A DNA stretch of 64,000 bases from Auricularia sp. M13 (GCA_037042915.1 CM073201.1:1426001-1490000); one strand, 5' to 3'. Counted from the stretch's first letter, positions 21,562 through 39,573 are shown. The notes: generated from the letters alone by a model not told the origin. Program-made: numbers and translations.

Positions 21562-22241
21562 AGGCCCTGCGCTAGTATGTAGTTTTCTTTTGGACTGTCG
21601 GGTCAGTTTGCCTGTGAAAAATGGTTCGTGTTCTCTGTGGTTACAGTTTGTTTTATTTGGTCCTGTTGCTCGCTTACGATTGTATTTTCGCACTTGCTCA
21701 GTTGCTGTGGTCTTGCTCTGTACTTGCTCTGATGTATTTCCGGGAGTAACACGCCTGCTGTGGTTTTCGAGCTGGAGCGGACAGGCCCGGACATGTGCTG
21801 CTCCAAGGGCTTCCAATTCCTTCGGAACATCTTGTCGTTCTCCTATCTGCCTTCCTGTCAGCCGTTGTGCCCTTAATGCTTGAATCCTCGCCTCACGCTC
21901 TTCAAACAAACTACGATCCGGGGATCGCTAGGGTTCAGTCAACGACAGCATTTTGTTGGAGAATGCCCTGCTCGGTGCCGGCATCAACTTGAAGCTTGTG
22001 GACGACTTGAATCACTTTCCCGTAGCTGTCTGGCAGGCCTCTACCCGCTCTGCTCTCATTCAGCCTGGCGCGCGCGTATCGGATGGGACTCGGATGTGAT
22101 ACGAGCGTCGCATGGGGCAACAGCGTCTAAACGACACGTCCTAGAGTACCTGACAAGGTCACTTTACCTCCAGGACCAGCTCATAAAGGCGGGTTGAGCG
22201 CCGCTGAATGGCGTCTCCCAGCTTTTTCAGCCAAGCACGTC
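21562..22241. other. Intergenic, nothing recognised
   Basis: 680 bp between two + strand genes. The first part is T-rich, as in a 3' UTR/terminator (about 21575-21740). No conserved frame is seen. Confidence 0.4.
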
Positions 22242-22671
22242 ATGGGCGTCGTCCTCGAGTACAAAGCTCTCCCGCAGGAGATGCCTCTCCCATGCAACAC
22301 GCCGCGCGTATCGACAGACCGTGGCAATCGCTCGCCGCGCTCGGCCCTTGCCACAACACGAAACGCTCTCCTGGTGGTTCTCATCGTCTTGCTGTTCTCC
22401 TGGCTCCTGGTGTCAATGTTCTCCAAGGACGGCCGCCTCTTCGAGTTGGTGCGTTCGTAGCTCGAGTGCCGAGTCCTTACCCTCATCGCTGTATCACTGG
22501 CTGCAGCACTTCTCTGTCACTGTGGCTGGTCGACGCGGAATGAACTTCGACATGGACGTGCACAACAAGGGCGGGGGTGCCGGGCGCTCGATCAGCGATG
22601 CTCCGCGAGCGGCGTGGGACGCGGCGCGGTCGTATTGGAGTAGTGTGAATCATGGTGTCCACTCTGCATAA
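22242..22671 (+). CDS. Small single-span membrane protein
   Basis: Exons 22242-22448 and 22507-22671 give 123 residues. Residues about 50-68 (ALLVVLIVLLFSWLLVSMF) form one strong membrane helix, preceded by a basic/polar N-terminus (RSPRSALATTRN) and followed by KDGRLFEL. By the positive-inside rule the N-terminus probably faces the cytosol. The C-terminal part is Gly/Arg/Asp-rich (NKGGGAGRSISDAPRAAWDA) and polar. An upstream TTG in the same frame is not needed. I do not recognise a family. Confidence 0.55.
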
Positions 22672-23012
22672 CCCTGTCTTGCGCATTTCGTGAAACTTTT
22701 CCTGTAACAGTACTGTGTTGAGTGTATCGATTACCTGACGGCGCACTTGCATGATGCAATGAATCTTGGTTCTCGCTCAGCAGACATACATTAGAACGAC
22801 TGAACCGGTGATGAAAGGGCTCGACGTCGAGGCCCGCGCCTAGCGAGTGCACCAACAGGCGGAATGATCGTCTTGAAGTGACGCCGCAGGAGTCACAGAG
22901 AGCAAAATTTACAGTATATGAGGTCTATGATGCGTGAAGTTCAGTATACAAGAATCAAAAGCAAGGTCGACAGCAAGACGAGTGGCGGACGGAGAACAGC
23001 GGCGCGAGGGCT
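22672..23012. other. Intergenic between convergent genes
   Basis: 341 bp between the stops of convergent genes, AT-richer around 22680-22800 and 22905-22960. It probably holds the two 3' UTRs. Confidence 0.4.
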
Positions 23013-23408
23013 CTATTTGCCGCCCTTGACGTCCTGGGCGTCGGCGCCTTTGCACGCGACGATCTTGACGCGGGGCGCGGTGACGACATCGTTGCCCTCC
23101 ATTTTGAAGCTAGCGTCGGTGACAACAAAGGTCCACACGTCGTCGAGATGGCGATATGTGTGCAGGTGGCCCTTGAGCGTCGTCTTGCTCTTGACCGTCT
23201 TGTTCAATGCGTCGGCAAGGCTTCTGTCGTATTGCTGCAAGACCTTCATCGCAAGCTGCGGCGAGATCTTGCCAGCAGTGATGAGCTCGTCCAGCGCGTC
23301 AGTGAGCGCGACGCCGAGCCTAAGCTGACTCAGTGCGCGCACGGCGCAACCCAAATGTGATGCCTACGACGAGCCGCGATAAAATTCGTAGTACGTTGGC
23401 GTCGACAT
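23013..23408 (-). CDS. TOA2: TFIIA gamma (small) subunit
   Basis: Exons 23408-23368 and 23319-23013 give 115 residues, the usual size. The protein begins [16 protein letters not shown], the TFIIA-gamma signature. [20 protein letters not shown] forms the helical bundle part, and [19 protein letters not shown] is the conserved beta-barrel part. With the alpha/beta subunit it stabilises TBP on promoter DNA. The phase of the single intron requires the acceptor at the second of two close AGs (cttag). Confidence 0.95.
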
Positions 23409-23931
23409 CTTCGCAGCGTGCGGACCAGACGGCGCAGGCTCGTGGTCGGTGGCAAGTTGCGGGGTTTCCCTGAATCCCTCGGAGCTCTTGAAACTCGAGC
23501 TCAGATATTTATTTTTGGATTCTTCCTACTTTTCTCCACGCCCCTCGTATAGAGGCAATGATTTTTGCTCGTCCGCTTCAGGATAGCCGACGAAACCGTG
23601 GCTGCTTCAGTCATCAGCTTGGCTATTGAGTCGCTGAGGATACGTCCCGTGGCAAGTCAGCGAGTCTCTGCCTGCATTCGCTGCGCCACGCACAGTGATG
23701 AGCTGCAGGGGAGCAGGCCCGCGGCGACGCGACACCACCCGAGAACGGCTGAAACAAGCGTGAAGTGGATGCCTTGCTTGGAATAGTTGCGTTTGCCGTT
23801 GGCGCATGCTCTGCAATGCAGCCGGATAGTGTACGAGGAGGATAAGATACAAGCCAGTAAGAGGAATGATGAGCGAAAGCGCGACGAACTGTTCTACAGT
23901 ATTTACAAAGACCCAACCGAGACCAGAGCAT
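23409..23931. other. TOA2 upstream region and ISWI 3' flank
   Basis: 523 bp with no gene. An AT-rich patch at 23500-23535 (atatttatttttgg) lies about 100 bp upstream of TOA2 and is a candidate promoter element. Confidence 0.35.
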
Positions 23932-28318
<4,387 letters not shown>

Positions 28319-28697
28319 CGGTGCCGATATGGGATACAGGTGCTGGTGGTGTGGAAGAGAGCGAGTTCCGGCAAGACCCGCACGAATGCAGACCAATCTT
28401 TCAGCTCCGCGCCACAACATTGCACCAATCCGCAAACACTGAGCGAAACTGAGACTGGTTGTACCGAACTACGATGTAATGCCCGGCGTTGATCTCAACC
28501 TGTCGAGCGCGTACAGGCACTGGAGTTTTCGCGTGGTCTGTAGCAGGGCCTCATCTTTCCATGAGTCGGCAGGGCGTGGTTCCCGTTAGAATAGGTGAGA
28601 AAGACACGCCGCACCCTTCGAGTTTGTGACTCTTTGAATTGTCAGCAACATCGCCATTGTACATCGAGATCATCAAGTTTGTAACACCCTATAAAGC
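28319..28697. other. Intergenic, GH16 3' flank to ISWI 5' flank
   Basis: 379 bp between two - strand genes. No gene is recognised; it must hold the ISWI promoter. Confidence 0.35.
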
Positions 28698-30383
28698 TCA
28701 TTGCATCTCCAGACCAATGGATGCGTCAAATTCGTCCTGAGAATTGTCGGCCAGGGGGAACGGCGCGTTGAAAGGCGTGTAGACGCGGAGGGAGTTGATT
28801 TCCCAATACGCCTCAGTAAAAGCGTTTGGGTTGTTGTTTACGTCTGTGCCATTACCTTATACGTTAGCTGGCCGTTGAACACTTGCTGAGAAGTCTCGAC
28901 TCACAGTCTTCACACTTCCCGGGACATCCCATGGCACCTATTCCGGTCAGTAGGTCGGCAGCCAAACCGAACAGACGCACTGTAGACTGCCCCAGCATAG
29001 TCCCCACAGAACGTGAGGTCGAAGACAATACGATGAGGATCGAAGTGTGCCGCAAGGTTGCATTGGTCAGGCAGAAAGATAGCGTCAGGAGTGCCCCATC
29101 TGGCGTCCGGTCGAACAGCAGGAGACGCGTACTGCACATCGAGAGGCACATCTGGGTCGTCACTACTGATCTCAGTCTCATGGTGGTAACGGGAGATCGA
29201 ATCGCGCACCGGCCCCAGAACCATATTTTGATAGCGCAACGCGCGTTGCGTTCCATGGCGTACCAGCCGCCGCCAGCGATGTTGAAGGGCTGACCATACG
29301 AGGCAGGTGTGGTGAATGACACGCCGCATCCCTGGTTGTAATTAACGCGGGTGTCGCAATTGGTTGATGTCGTAGACCTTCGTATTGACAAGGAAGTTTG
29401 TCATTGCCAGGGCGAGAGCTACAGTAGTTCGAGGCTAGCGCACCCAGTCATGGGACGAGTTGTATTCATCGTGCATCCAGGCGATGTGTGCAGTGAAGCC
29501 AGATTGGCTGCTGCGTTGTTGACACCTGAAGAATTTAGCATAATAATTATTGCGTTGGCCGGATACATCGCCGACCTTCAATGATGTCGATTTCGCCACC
29601 TTTGGCTGTCCAAGACGGGCAGTTAGTGCACTGGCCGAGCGATAAATATTTGAAGAGCTCTAAACAAACGTACGCCACGGCCCTTTCTTGCTCAACGTCC
29701 AATACGCCGGCCACGTCCTGCCACCAAGAAAGGATGAGACTCTGGATCTCAACGAGCCTCTAGGCCAGACGTACGCGCATCCTGTCACTGGGGGTCAAGT
29801 TCAGCCTTGGCACCGTTGGAATCGCACCTTCTGGCATATGAGCAATGTCGAGAATCAGAACTGACTACGAACACATTGTTACTTGCATGGTTAAAGGTAA
29901 TAAGGCCAACTCACGTCACGATATGCCTGACGGGAGGTGATACGGACGCTGTCCCTCCCCCGCGCCTCAGGAGGGACAATATTTGTCGAATCAGCGCGCA
30001 TGAAGAATTTTCGCCGCGTGACTGCAGAGATGGGTTACAACGAACGCAAGCTGTTCATGTGCATGCAACGTACAGTATGTCAGGTTCCTTGCGAATGCAG
30101 TATCCATATCCACATACTACAGCGGTTGAGTTCCCTTACCCCGTATAGATTTGTTGACAGCACTTGCATTCACCCTTCCGTGCGTCGGGTCATCCTGGTC
30201 TTCGAACTTGAAACCCTGGACGAAGCCCGGTCCACGATACTGGTCCTTCAGGATATAAATATGGCCGAAGTCACAGGAAGCGTTTGAGCCTGCGGAAATG
30301 GGCAACACGTGCAGGAGGGTAGTAGCCGTCAGGATGGCGGCACGACCTGAGTAGACCGCATGGCAAATCTTCGTGAAGAGCAT
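28698..30383 (-). CDS. GH16 family endo-beta-glucanase
   Basis: About a dozen exons give roughly 375 residues. The start MLFTKICHAVYSGRAAI with a hydrophobic stretch is a signal peptide or anchor. The fold shows the GH16 landmarks: DDPTHGRV/NYVDMDTAF, LDIAHMPEGCATWPAYWTLS, the catalytic GEIDIIEG (two Glu and the Asp between them, about residue 157), GGGWYAMER, KIWFWGR, and FDLTFCGDYAGAVY. Relatives are secreted laminarinase-type glucanases acting on beta-1,3(4)-glucan, used in wall turnover or on wood. The intron at 30117-30167 appears to use a GC donor (gcaagt), since only that join gives the family's NYVD. The exons are short (about 30-200 nt), as in basidiomycete GH16 genes. Confidence 0.9.
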
Positions 30384-30643
30384 CGGCGAACGTGAACTCG
30401 AGGGGGTCGCGAGTAAAGGGGCGCAACTCAGGAGATCAAATGGCGCTCCGAACCAGAGGAGACGCTCTGCGAGGGTGCAATGGTTAGCCATTCTATGGCA
30501 GTCTTCAGGCGCGCATTGGAACTGTCACAGTTGGAAGCTCTAAGCATCCAACGACCCAAGATCTGTTCTGGTTCAGTGAGCGTGCAGCATCTCCGTTGGT
30601 CAAATCTTCTATTAGCCGATCTATGCTTTTACAGTATTGCCCA

Positions 30644-31817
<1,174 letters not shown>

Positions 31818-32606
31818 GCTTGCACACCTGGTAGGAAGAGGGCAACCCGGGTTGTCGCTTACTGAAAATTAACCGAGTCTGGCCACTCGGCAGGAGGAGC
31901 GCGTAAATAGCGCCCGATATTATTAAGAACAGTAAATTAGAAAAAAAGTGTTTACATATGTTCAGTTGGCAATATTCTGTCATGGAAGAATTAAACGGTA
32001 ACGCGCGCTCTAGTCTCACGCGATGCGGTGAACGCGTATGGCCTGATGTTGCAGAGCGGGATGAACGCAAGCTGTCATACCGGTTGCATACCACGCAGTT
32101 CACTCATGTCAAGGCACCTCTTCTTCAAAGGGAACCGCGTTTATGTCGCGCGTGCCTCAGTCTGGGCGTATATCGTCGCTCGAGAGGTTCCATTTCAGAC
32201 CTCAAAGCTTTGGTTCAGGACGGTCCCTTACTCGTGGTCCCGAAGGCGGGCGGCCTCCGAAACGACTTCAGCATTGACGGTTCGTGCATGACGAGCGAAA
32301 CGCGTGTCACAGCGCTTGGAGCATTGAACCACAGGATTCAAGGGGGGGGGGGTAGATGATGACAGACCTCCGGCGAGTGCATGCGGAATAATCCGGTCCC
32401 CTCTCAGTCTCTTCTCCTCGAGCTGCTTTTGGCTAGTTATTCAGAACGATATAAGACTGAATAGAGTGCTCATCTCCTCGTTCACTATCGTCTACAGGCC
32501 AATCGGATGTGTCAATTTATCGCTTCTGAAGGCATCTTCGGACTACACCGATAGAGCTTGCGGTCGTTCTTCCTGCTTTGTGCCGGGCATCCAGTGCTTG
32601 TAAGCC
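31818..32606. promoter_or_regulatory. Divergent upstream region, CBR1 / CTK3
   Basis: 789 bp between two divergent starts. AT-rich just upstream of CBR1 (31915-31985). A run of ten G's occurs at about 32342-32351. No third gene is evident, although short open frames exist. Confidence 0.4.
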
Positions 32607-33637
32607 ATGGATCCATTCGAAGTGCGAATGCAGTTCCTTTCCTTGCTGCGAAAACTAGACGCGTGAGTCATGCTATGTGTTTCTGATTTCTCACTGAACG
32701 TCTTCATAGGAAGCAGCAGACGATCCAGAAAGTCGTGGCTTTTGCCCTAAAGCACTTTGCACGATGCGGCGAGGACCTCTGGGATTGCATAATCGAGGAA
32801 TGCACGCGAGGCTCGATCCACATGCGCATCAACATACTCTACATGCTCGACTCCCTGTGCGAGACGAGCTTGTTAAACAGGCACCTCGCGCCTGCTAGTC
32901 CATCTCGAACTTCTCCGGCGAGCAAGACTACATCTACAGACACCCAGCCTGCATATGTAAAGTATGTTGCTCGGGATGTCGATATGATTGTGGACTTGGT
33001 TGTGCCCGACGAGCAAGACGGTCTACTGAATCTGATGAGCACGCGTCAGGTGAAGCGCACATTCTACCTTGCAGAACCCGAGGCTAATGATAAGCTTCAA
33101 CTTCAGATTCTAGAGACTTGGCGCAATAAACGCATCATTGACCCTCAGATTGTGGATAAAGTGCTGTCCAGTCTAGACGAACGCAAAAATCGGTACTTCA
33201 AGCTTCACATCTCTTTGCCAAATGTTGTCGAATCTAACACGGGGCATAGATTATACGAGTTTGCATCTGCATCGTCCAAGACGTTTCATCGAGCCGATAT
33301 CCTCTCGCGGATTGAAGAGGACCGCGAACGAGTACGTGCTGAACTGCGGCTGTTATTCCCGTATTGCTGACGCCAGCTCACGCAGCACAAACGCCTACGC
33401 GAACGTCGCTGGGTTCAACCAATTGACCAAAACCACGCGCCTACGCTCGCCGCCTTCTCGCGCAGCGAGCATGACCCACTAGACATCGAGTTCTCTAATG
33501 AGTGGGAAACGACGAGCGATTGGAATGAGGACGACGACGAGGCCGCTGTGGAAGAGAACGCGCTCTGTTTTCCGGAAGATGTTAAGCCATCGAACGGTCA
33601 ACGCGGGCGTGACGATAGGATGCAAGTCGATTCCTAG
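32607..33637 (+). CDS. CTK3: CTD kinase subunit gamma
   Basis: Exons 32607-32662, 32710-33331 and 33386-33637 give 309 residues. The N-terminus is the CTD-interacting-type helical domain (MDPFEVRMQFLSLLRKLDA, FALKHFARCGEDLWDCIIEE, RINILYMLDSLCE). A linker (SPSRTSPASKT) and ARDVDMIVDLVVP follow. The last third has LETWRNKRIIDPQ and an Arg/Asp-rich tail (RHKRLRERRWV, then DWNEDDDE). With the kinase Ctk1 and cyclin Ctk2 it phosphorylates Ser2 of the Pol II CTD. It ends in VDS and a stop within an AT-poor stretch. Confidence 0.92.
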
Positions 33638-33808
33638 CTTTTCGCCATCTCCTACTGCACGCGAGTCCGGTGCGAACATAGCGGGACCTAACCTTCAGTG
33701 CATGGGTTCAGAACAGTCCACAAGACAGTACTCGGCGCGCAATGTTTTCGTAACTGAATGATACTGATGTACAGAATTATATTAATACATGGACAGGCAA
33801 GGTCACTA

Positions 33809-35677
33809 CTATGGCTGCTCGTCCCCTGCTTCAACCTCGTACGCGCAGCAGAAAACATCCTTGTCAAGGGCAATAATTCCTTTGCCGTCCGATGCCCAGC
33901 GGACCTCGCGGGCAAGGAATTTTTCTGACATCAAGTGCTAATTAGTTTCTTCTGCGCTGTCCACCCACAAGGAACACGCACTTGCAGGGATCGCAATGCA
34001 TTCCGCAATCTCGTTGACGTCGTCGTCGCCAACCCAGTCATCATTCCATGTGTACAGCGCCCCATTGTCACACGATATGCACAGGTGCCCCGCCTTGACG
34101 GGATTCCATCTAGCATACGAGACTGGTCTTGTTTGCAACAACACCGTCCGAAGAGTGACAGTGAACGGCTCGCCCGGTGCCGGAAACGAATAGATGAACA
34201 CAACCGTCGGCGCTTGCTCTATGGCGCTGTCAGCGACAGCATCCTGCTTGATGATACCACACGTACCGAATCGCACGAGCAGCAACGTGCCATCGACGTT
34301 CCATGTCAACTGAACCACTCCTATGCGTGGGTGCGGCTTCGACGGATCAGGTCGCTCGACGGGGAGCGCGACCGGAAGAGACGCTCGGTCGTCTACATAC
34401 GTTGCTGTGAGATGGAAAGCTAGCGTACTACATATGACTGACAGGCAAGAAAGCCGCGGCCATTTGTGGACTGTAACCAATTGGGTGGCTCTCGCCAGAC
34501 ATGCTGAGCAGTAGATTAGCTTGTCCGGCATTGCAGAGGGTCCATCTTACCGCGGCCGACGTAGCAGGTATTCGATGGCTAAACTCGACGACAGCGACGG
34601 GTTTCCATGTCAGATTATTCAGAATGTATATCTATTGGTTCATTAACACTGATATCGAGGTTCAGCTGGTAGGACAATACCTTGTCGTCCCAGCCGCCAA
34701 CACCGAGGAAAAGTCCGCTTCGATGCCATGTTACGCAGCGAATGCCGAGGCCGGGGTCGATATCTGGTGTAAATGTTGCAATATGGTCCCCCGCGAGTGA
34801 AACTATGCATAGCTTGTACTGCAATGGCTCTTAGTCGCATTTCACTGCAGCTGAGTAGCTAACGACGACCTCGATGGGACCCTCCCACATGGCAAGCTCT
34901 GTGCCCTTTGGTGACATAGCGAACGACGCCATAGACGTCGTAGGCGCGGAATAATGCTGCATAGCCTTCAGCAAAGGTGAGCAGACCAAGAGATTCAGGA
35001 CGCACGCGAACAAGCTTGTAGCCATCCCCAGCATCGTACACGCCCACCGTGTCTTTCGACTTGTGGCGCTCGGCCAGGATGAAGTACCGGCCATCCGCTC
35101 TGAACGTCCAGCCCTTGTCGGGATACTTGGGAAACTGGATATACGTCGCCGTCCCTGTGACGAGCGACCAGATCGTCACGCGCAGCTATGGGACTTTGAG
35201 CCGGTTGGACGAGCCTAGATGCGCGCAACAAAGACGACGACGTACGCCCCATTCCGAGAAGCAGAGTATATGACGGCCGTCGGGGGCCCATTCGGCCTTC
35301 ACCAGGCCTTCCACGCCAGCCTCGATGCGGGCCGACCAATCTTCGTCGCGCAGCTTGTAGACGTTGACGACAGAGCGCTTCGCACACGCAGCAAGGATGT
35401 ACTCCGAGTCGCTCGACCAGCCAATATGCGTTATCCATCCATGGCTCGGTGCATCAGACGCGCGCGAGCCCGGCGCCTGCTGCGACGACGGGCCAGACTG
35501 AGACAAGACGAGCGCGGACGGCGAATGGGAATTGTCCACGAGCCAGGTGCGCGCAATCTGGAAGGACTCCGTGCGGCGGACGATCAGCCTGTCCTCGACT
35601 GCGGTCAGCACGAATTGCGTGCCCGGGCTGATTTGGACCAGTCCCAACGTGTGGCGGTAGAGCTCTGTGAAGTCCAT
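33809..35677 (-). CDS. WRAP73/WDR8-like WD40 protein
   Basis: Starts MDFTELYRHTLGLVQISPGT and ends GEQ P-stop at 33809. The beginning matches the family start (tELYRxTxgLvxfSP). Segments such as YILAACAKRSVVNVYKL, AEWAPDGRHILCFSEWG, VTIWSLVTGTATYIQFPK, FALSPKGTELAMWEG, CVTWHRSGLFLGVGGWDDKV and GHLCISCDNGALYTWNDD read as successive WD40 blades. The last part, REVRWASDGKGIIALDKDVF, is the family's C-terminal block. In yeast-like fungi the protein works at spindle pole bodies/microtubule ends with Msd1-type partners. The protein is about 520 residues with at least seven short introns; exact joins near 34420-34880 are the least certain. Confidence 0.85.
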
Positions 35678-36003
35678 CGTCGTGATCGCCGAGGGGCACG
35701 GACGCGGTTGAAAGCGTGTCACTCCGCTCGGAGGTAACCGGATGCTTACCAGATGCTGACACATGCCCGGTCATCCGCGGATTCCGAAGTCACCGGTCGA
35801 GCATCATCATGCACTGTCATCCTCACGCATTTCCAGTCACGAGAGTCCAGTTAATCCATCTCAATTTCGGGGTTTCGAATTCGCGTTGGCTCGTGGCAAA
35901 GCAGCAATAGCATCGTGTAAAACGCAAGCGGCAGACATCTCCAGAGGCAGATCCAGAAGCAAAGAATCTAAACTACTATACAACATCCAACGCCAGTTCA
36001 CTC
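35678..36003. other. Intergenic, nothing recognised
   Basis: 326 bp between the start of the WD40 gene and the stop of the - strand BTB gene. It would hold the promoter of the WD40 gene. A + strand open frame here (from 35763) overlaps the BTB exons and is treated as a shadow. Confidence 0.35.
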
Positions 36004-38413
36004 TCACAGCCCCAGGGCCAGAGTTTTCCGCTTCGGCGGCTCGTTCTTCAGCGAGCAATACAGGAAGTGTCTCCGTGGACCAGACGCGGCGCCGGGCACG
36101 CGAGGTCCCAGGGGGGCCGTCGTATCCAGAGAAAACATGCGATCGAACACTTCGCACGTCAGGACGACAGTTAGAAACTATGCGAGACGACTTACGCGTC
36201 GCGACCCAGCTCTTTGCGTGATTCTGGCACGCAAGATGCGTGAGAGCCAGCGGCGGGCTCACGCCCTCCAGTAGGCGCAAATACCGGTACACCATGGAGG
36301 GCTGAGCGGGTCCTGTCCGTGAATAAGCTCTCAGTAACGGCCCGAGGAGAGATCAACCTACCGAATCGGAAGGAGGCTTGATAGCCGGCCCTCCACTTCT
36401 CCTCAACTGCGCGTGCACACTGCGTAGGATCAGGACATGTCGTGCACTGCCGCAGTCAGTTGTATATTGTATCTCATGCTGAGTGGATGTTGAACATACA
36501 CATGTGTACTGTCCGGGCGTGAGATTGGGTCGTAGCTTCGCTTACAGACCGGCAGAACGCACCTGAGCCGCGATGCTGGATAACCCCAGCTTGAGGAGAC
36601 GTTCGAGGAACCAGTTCCTCCTGCGATGAAGTCAATTCCTTTCTGCCGTCGCGTCGAGCGTGCTAAACCGACCGTTTCTCAAGCTTTAAGAGCGTATCGG
36701 CAGACAGGGTCTTGAGCTCATCATCGCTCCTAAAAATGCCATATCAGTTCAACTGTCCCGCCCTCAAGCGATTACTCTTACCATCCACCTTTGAGATCAG
36801 TCAGCAGATTTCTAAAAAGCTGGGCATCCCTTGTTTTATGGACTCACCAGGATTATCGAGCACGAAGCGGCTTGCTTCGCGATACAGCTCTTCCTCCTCG
36901 AATAACTCCGCAATACGCATAGCTTTGATCGGTTTACCAGCAGCATGTGTCAGCAGGAAATTGAGACAGGCGGACTGCAAGGAGGGCACAAGCAGCTTTT
37001 TGGAGATGTTCATCCTGCCCGGGTGTAAGCCGCGAAAGTCAGAACGATATCTCCTGTGTGCACTCACAATCCCTCTACGTTGTTCCACGCAATGGTGCAA
37101 TCAAGACTGTTTCCCAAGGTGAGAACGACGTCAGTCGTCCAGGCAAAAACGGGGTAACTCACTGAGGATAGATGAACTTCAAGAAATCATGGAACGTGCT
37201 GGCCTTCTCCTCCCTGAGCACAACGACGGCCTCGGCGGGCTTACTTTTCATGCGCGACGCGGCGCCGCCGAGGCCCAGGCCGGCGGTGCGCAAGGGGTGC
37301 GGGACGCGCCTGTCCTTACCCTTGAGGCTGCTCCCGCTACCAGCGCTCCCGCCGCCGAGGCGCTTAAGGCTCTTGAAGCGCTGCTCCTCGCGCTTGCGGC
37401 GCTTCCGGCCCTCGTCGCTGCTGTCGCGTGTGGCGTCGGCATCGCTCACGCTGAACAGGTCGAGGTCGGTGTCCGTGTCGGGCGACGAGTCGTCGCTCGT
37501 CAGCTGCAGCCGCGTCGGAGGCTGCGCCGGCACCGGCGCTGGCGCTGGCGCTGCAGCATCCTCGTGCTGCTCGTGCGAGTTGGGCAGGCTCGAGACGGAG
37601 GCGTTCGAGCCCTCAGAGCCGGGCGCCGCGGGCGCGGTAACGGTGCGCCGGACGGACGCGGAGAATGTTGAGCTGCGCGGCGTGCCCGATGCGCCGCCCG
37701 GGCCCTGGTCGCCTGGCACGGAGGGCGGCTGGGAGATGGTGATGACGCTCGAGATAGACGTCCGGTTGCCCGCGCCCGTTTCGGACCAGCTGCATGCGTG
37801 TGAGCGTGAGCGAGGCAGGGCGGATACGCGGCCGCACGTACTGCCCGCTGAGCGCTGCCTCAAAGAACGGCGAGGCAAAGTGCAGCACCTCCTTATGCGC
37901 CCTAGACAAAATCGCGAATAATGAGCCACAAGAGCGCAGAACGCGGACAGCGCGCGCCGCGCACCAGAACGTGGTCGCCTCGACAATGATCTTGACCGTG
38001 CCCGGGAAGGCGGCGTTTGGGCTGAAGGTGGGATGGATCTCGATGGGCGAGGCGCACTCTGAGTTGGCGTCCTCGCTGTTACTCGTCTGGCTCGTGCGCC
38101 CTGTTGTCGGCGGGCCAGAGTGCCCTGACACGACGCGCGACTGCCCGTTGTCGTCCACGTCGGCGTCGGCGTCGTTTTCGTGCAGAGGCTGCTGTTGCGC
38201 AAAGTTCGCAGTCCACGACGCAGATGGCGGAGAAGTGGAAGGCGGGACGTGGCTTGTGCTCGGCCCTGCGCTCGTGTTGCGCGACAGCACCCGGGGCAGA
38301 GTCGCCGACGCCGTGTTGGGCGGTGTGTCGATGGTCGGCGGCGACGCCGCACGCGGAGACATCATCGTAGACGTAGAGCGCTGCCCAGAGCGGGAGCCGT
38401 GGCCTGCAGACAT
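36004..38413 (-). CDS. BTB/POZ domain protein
   Basis: Starts at ATG 38413 and ends TGA 36004-36006, with about nine introns. The N-terminal about 130 residues are Ser/Pro/Thr-rich and disordered. Then comes a BTB domain in two parts: AHKEVLHFASPFFEAALSG, an unusually long acidic/Ser-rich insertion (about 170 residues with DDSSPDTDTDLDLFS and RKRRKREEQRFKSLKRLGG), and REEKASTFHDFLKFIYPQ. The BTB/BACK-like part continues as LDCTIAWNNVEGLMNISKK, LLTHAAGKPIKAMRIAELFE. A Cys-containing C-terminus (CTTCPDPTQCARAVEEKW) follows. BTB proteins usually dimerise and serve as Cullin-3 adaptors. The insertion with a nuclear-signal-like cluster suggests a nuclear member. I do not recognise the exact subfamily. 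Confidence 0.82.
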
Positions 38414-38686
38414 AGATAATAGCTGCACTGACGTCCGAGGGGAAGCCAACCTCGGGTGGTTACTGCTTGCGGATCCGGAAATCTCAGATTGCCGATTACA
38501 CTGAGGTATCTGAGCCCGGCAGCGAATAATTTGAATTGTGGGCAGAAATACAAGTATTGTATATGAGATATGCAGAAGTGCGCGACAACAGACAAGCCAA
38601 CGAGACGACAAGGGATATACACGGAAAGCGGACCCACACAGCGACAACCGAGCGGAAGGAACACATTTTTTTTTTTTCTTTGGGTT

Positions 38687-39573
38687 TTATGAGGCGTCGT
38701 CCTTGGCCGAGAGGGCAGAATTGCCGGACAGCTGGTCGTGCTTTCGCTTCGAAGCGGAGTCGAGGCCCGGGATGTTGCTGGGCAGCGGGGGGAGCGGCGC
38801 GAGGCCGTTGTTGATGGAGGCCGAGGACGGCTGGGCGTATTCTGCGGCTTGGGCCTTGAGAGCGGCAACCTGTGCCTGGAGATCGGCTAGCGGACGAGAG
38901 GCGTCGCGATTTAGATGGGGAACGGCTGCCTGGGCTGCGGAGACTGCACCGAGTGCTGCACGCAGCGCCGCGTTTTCGGCGCGAAGCTGGTCGACGAGGT
39001 TGCGGCATTCCTCCCAGCGGCGGTTGGCCTCTTCGGCGCTGGCGAGCGCGGCGTCGACGAGCTGGGCGCGGCTCTCGAGCGACTTGACGTGTCTGCGGCG
39101 GGCACGCACGGGCTGCCGTCAGCGCGAGCACTGTATCAGCCGACCGAATACACGCACTGATCGCGGCGCTCGCGGAATGCGCGCTGGGCCTTGCGGTTCT
39201 GCTCTGCGCGCTTGCTGGTGCTGAGCTGGCGGCCCTGGGCGCCGGAGCTGCCCTGGCCGTCGGGCGCGGGCGACGGGCTCGCCATCGACGCCGGCTGCGG
39301 CTGGGGGGGCGGCGGCGGCGGCGGATGGTCTGCGAGCGGGGGCGTCTTGCGCTTGCGGGAGCCTGCGGAGCCGGTGGGGGCGCCGGCGCTGGGCACGGGA
39401 CTCGGGGCGGGCAGATGCTGGAAACCCTGAGGCGTCGGGGCTGCAGACGGGCACGGTCAGCGGGCCGCGGAGGCAAATTGTGGGGACGGACAGCGTGAGA
39501 CGGCCCTGCGCGGCGGCGCGGGCGGGCCTGGCGGGGGCGCTGGGGGATGGGACGGCGGCGGATAGTGCGACAT
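38687..39573 (-). CDS. Yap/AP-1-like bZIP transcription factor
   Basis: Starts MSHYPPPSHPPAPPP; end TAA 38687-38689. The basic region STSKRAEQNRKAQRAFRERR is the AP-1/Yap type (NRKAQRAFRxR). An intron splits it from the leucine zipper (VKSLESRAQLVDAAL, then NLVDQLRAENAALRAALG). The N-terminal 110 residues are Pro/Ala-rich. I see none of the Cys-rich domains that mark the oxidant-sensing Yap1 class. The tail after the zipper is Ala-rich and ends in SALSAKDDAS. The protein has about 250 residues. The first intron boundary is uncertain (39510-39440). Confidence 0.85.

Noticed and set aside
33920-33990. A possible GC-AG intron in the WD40 gene (donor gcaagtgcg)
   Set aside because: The frame of the next exon requires one leftover base, which fits the gtgcgt donor three bases further on.
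37159-38352. A long Arg/Pro/Ser-rich - strand frame of about 400 codons
   Set aside because: Wrong frame: only part of it is the coding frame of the BTB gene (the inserted region). The rest is out of phase with the BTB exons.
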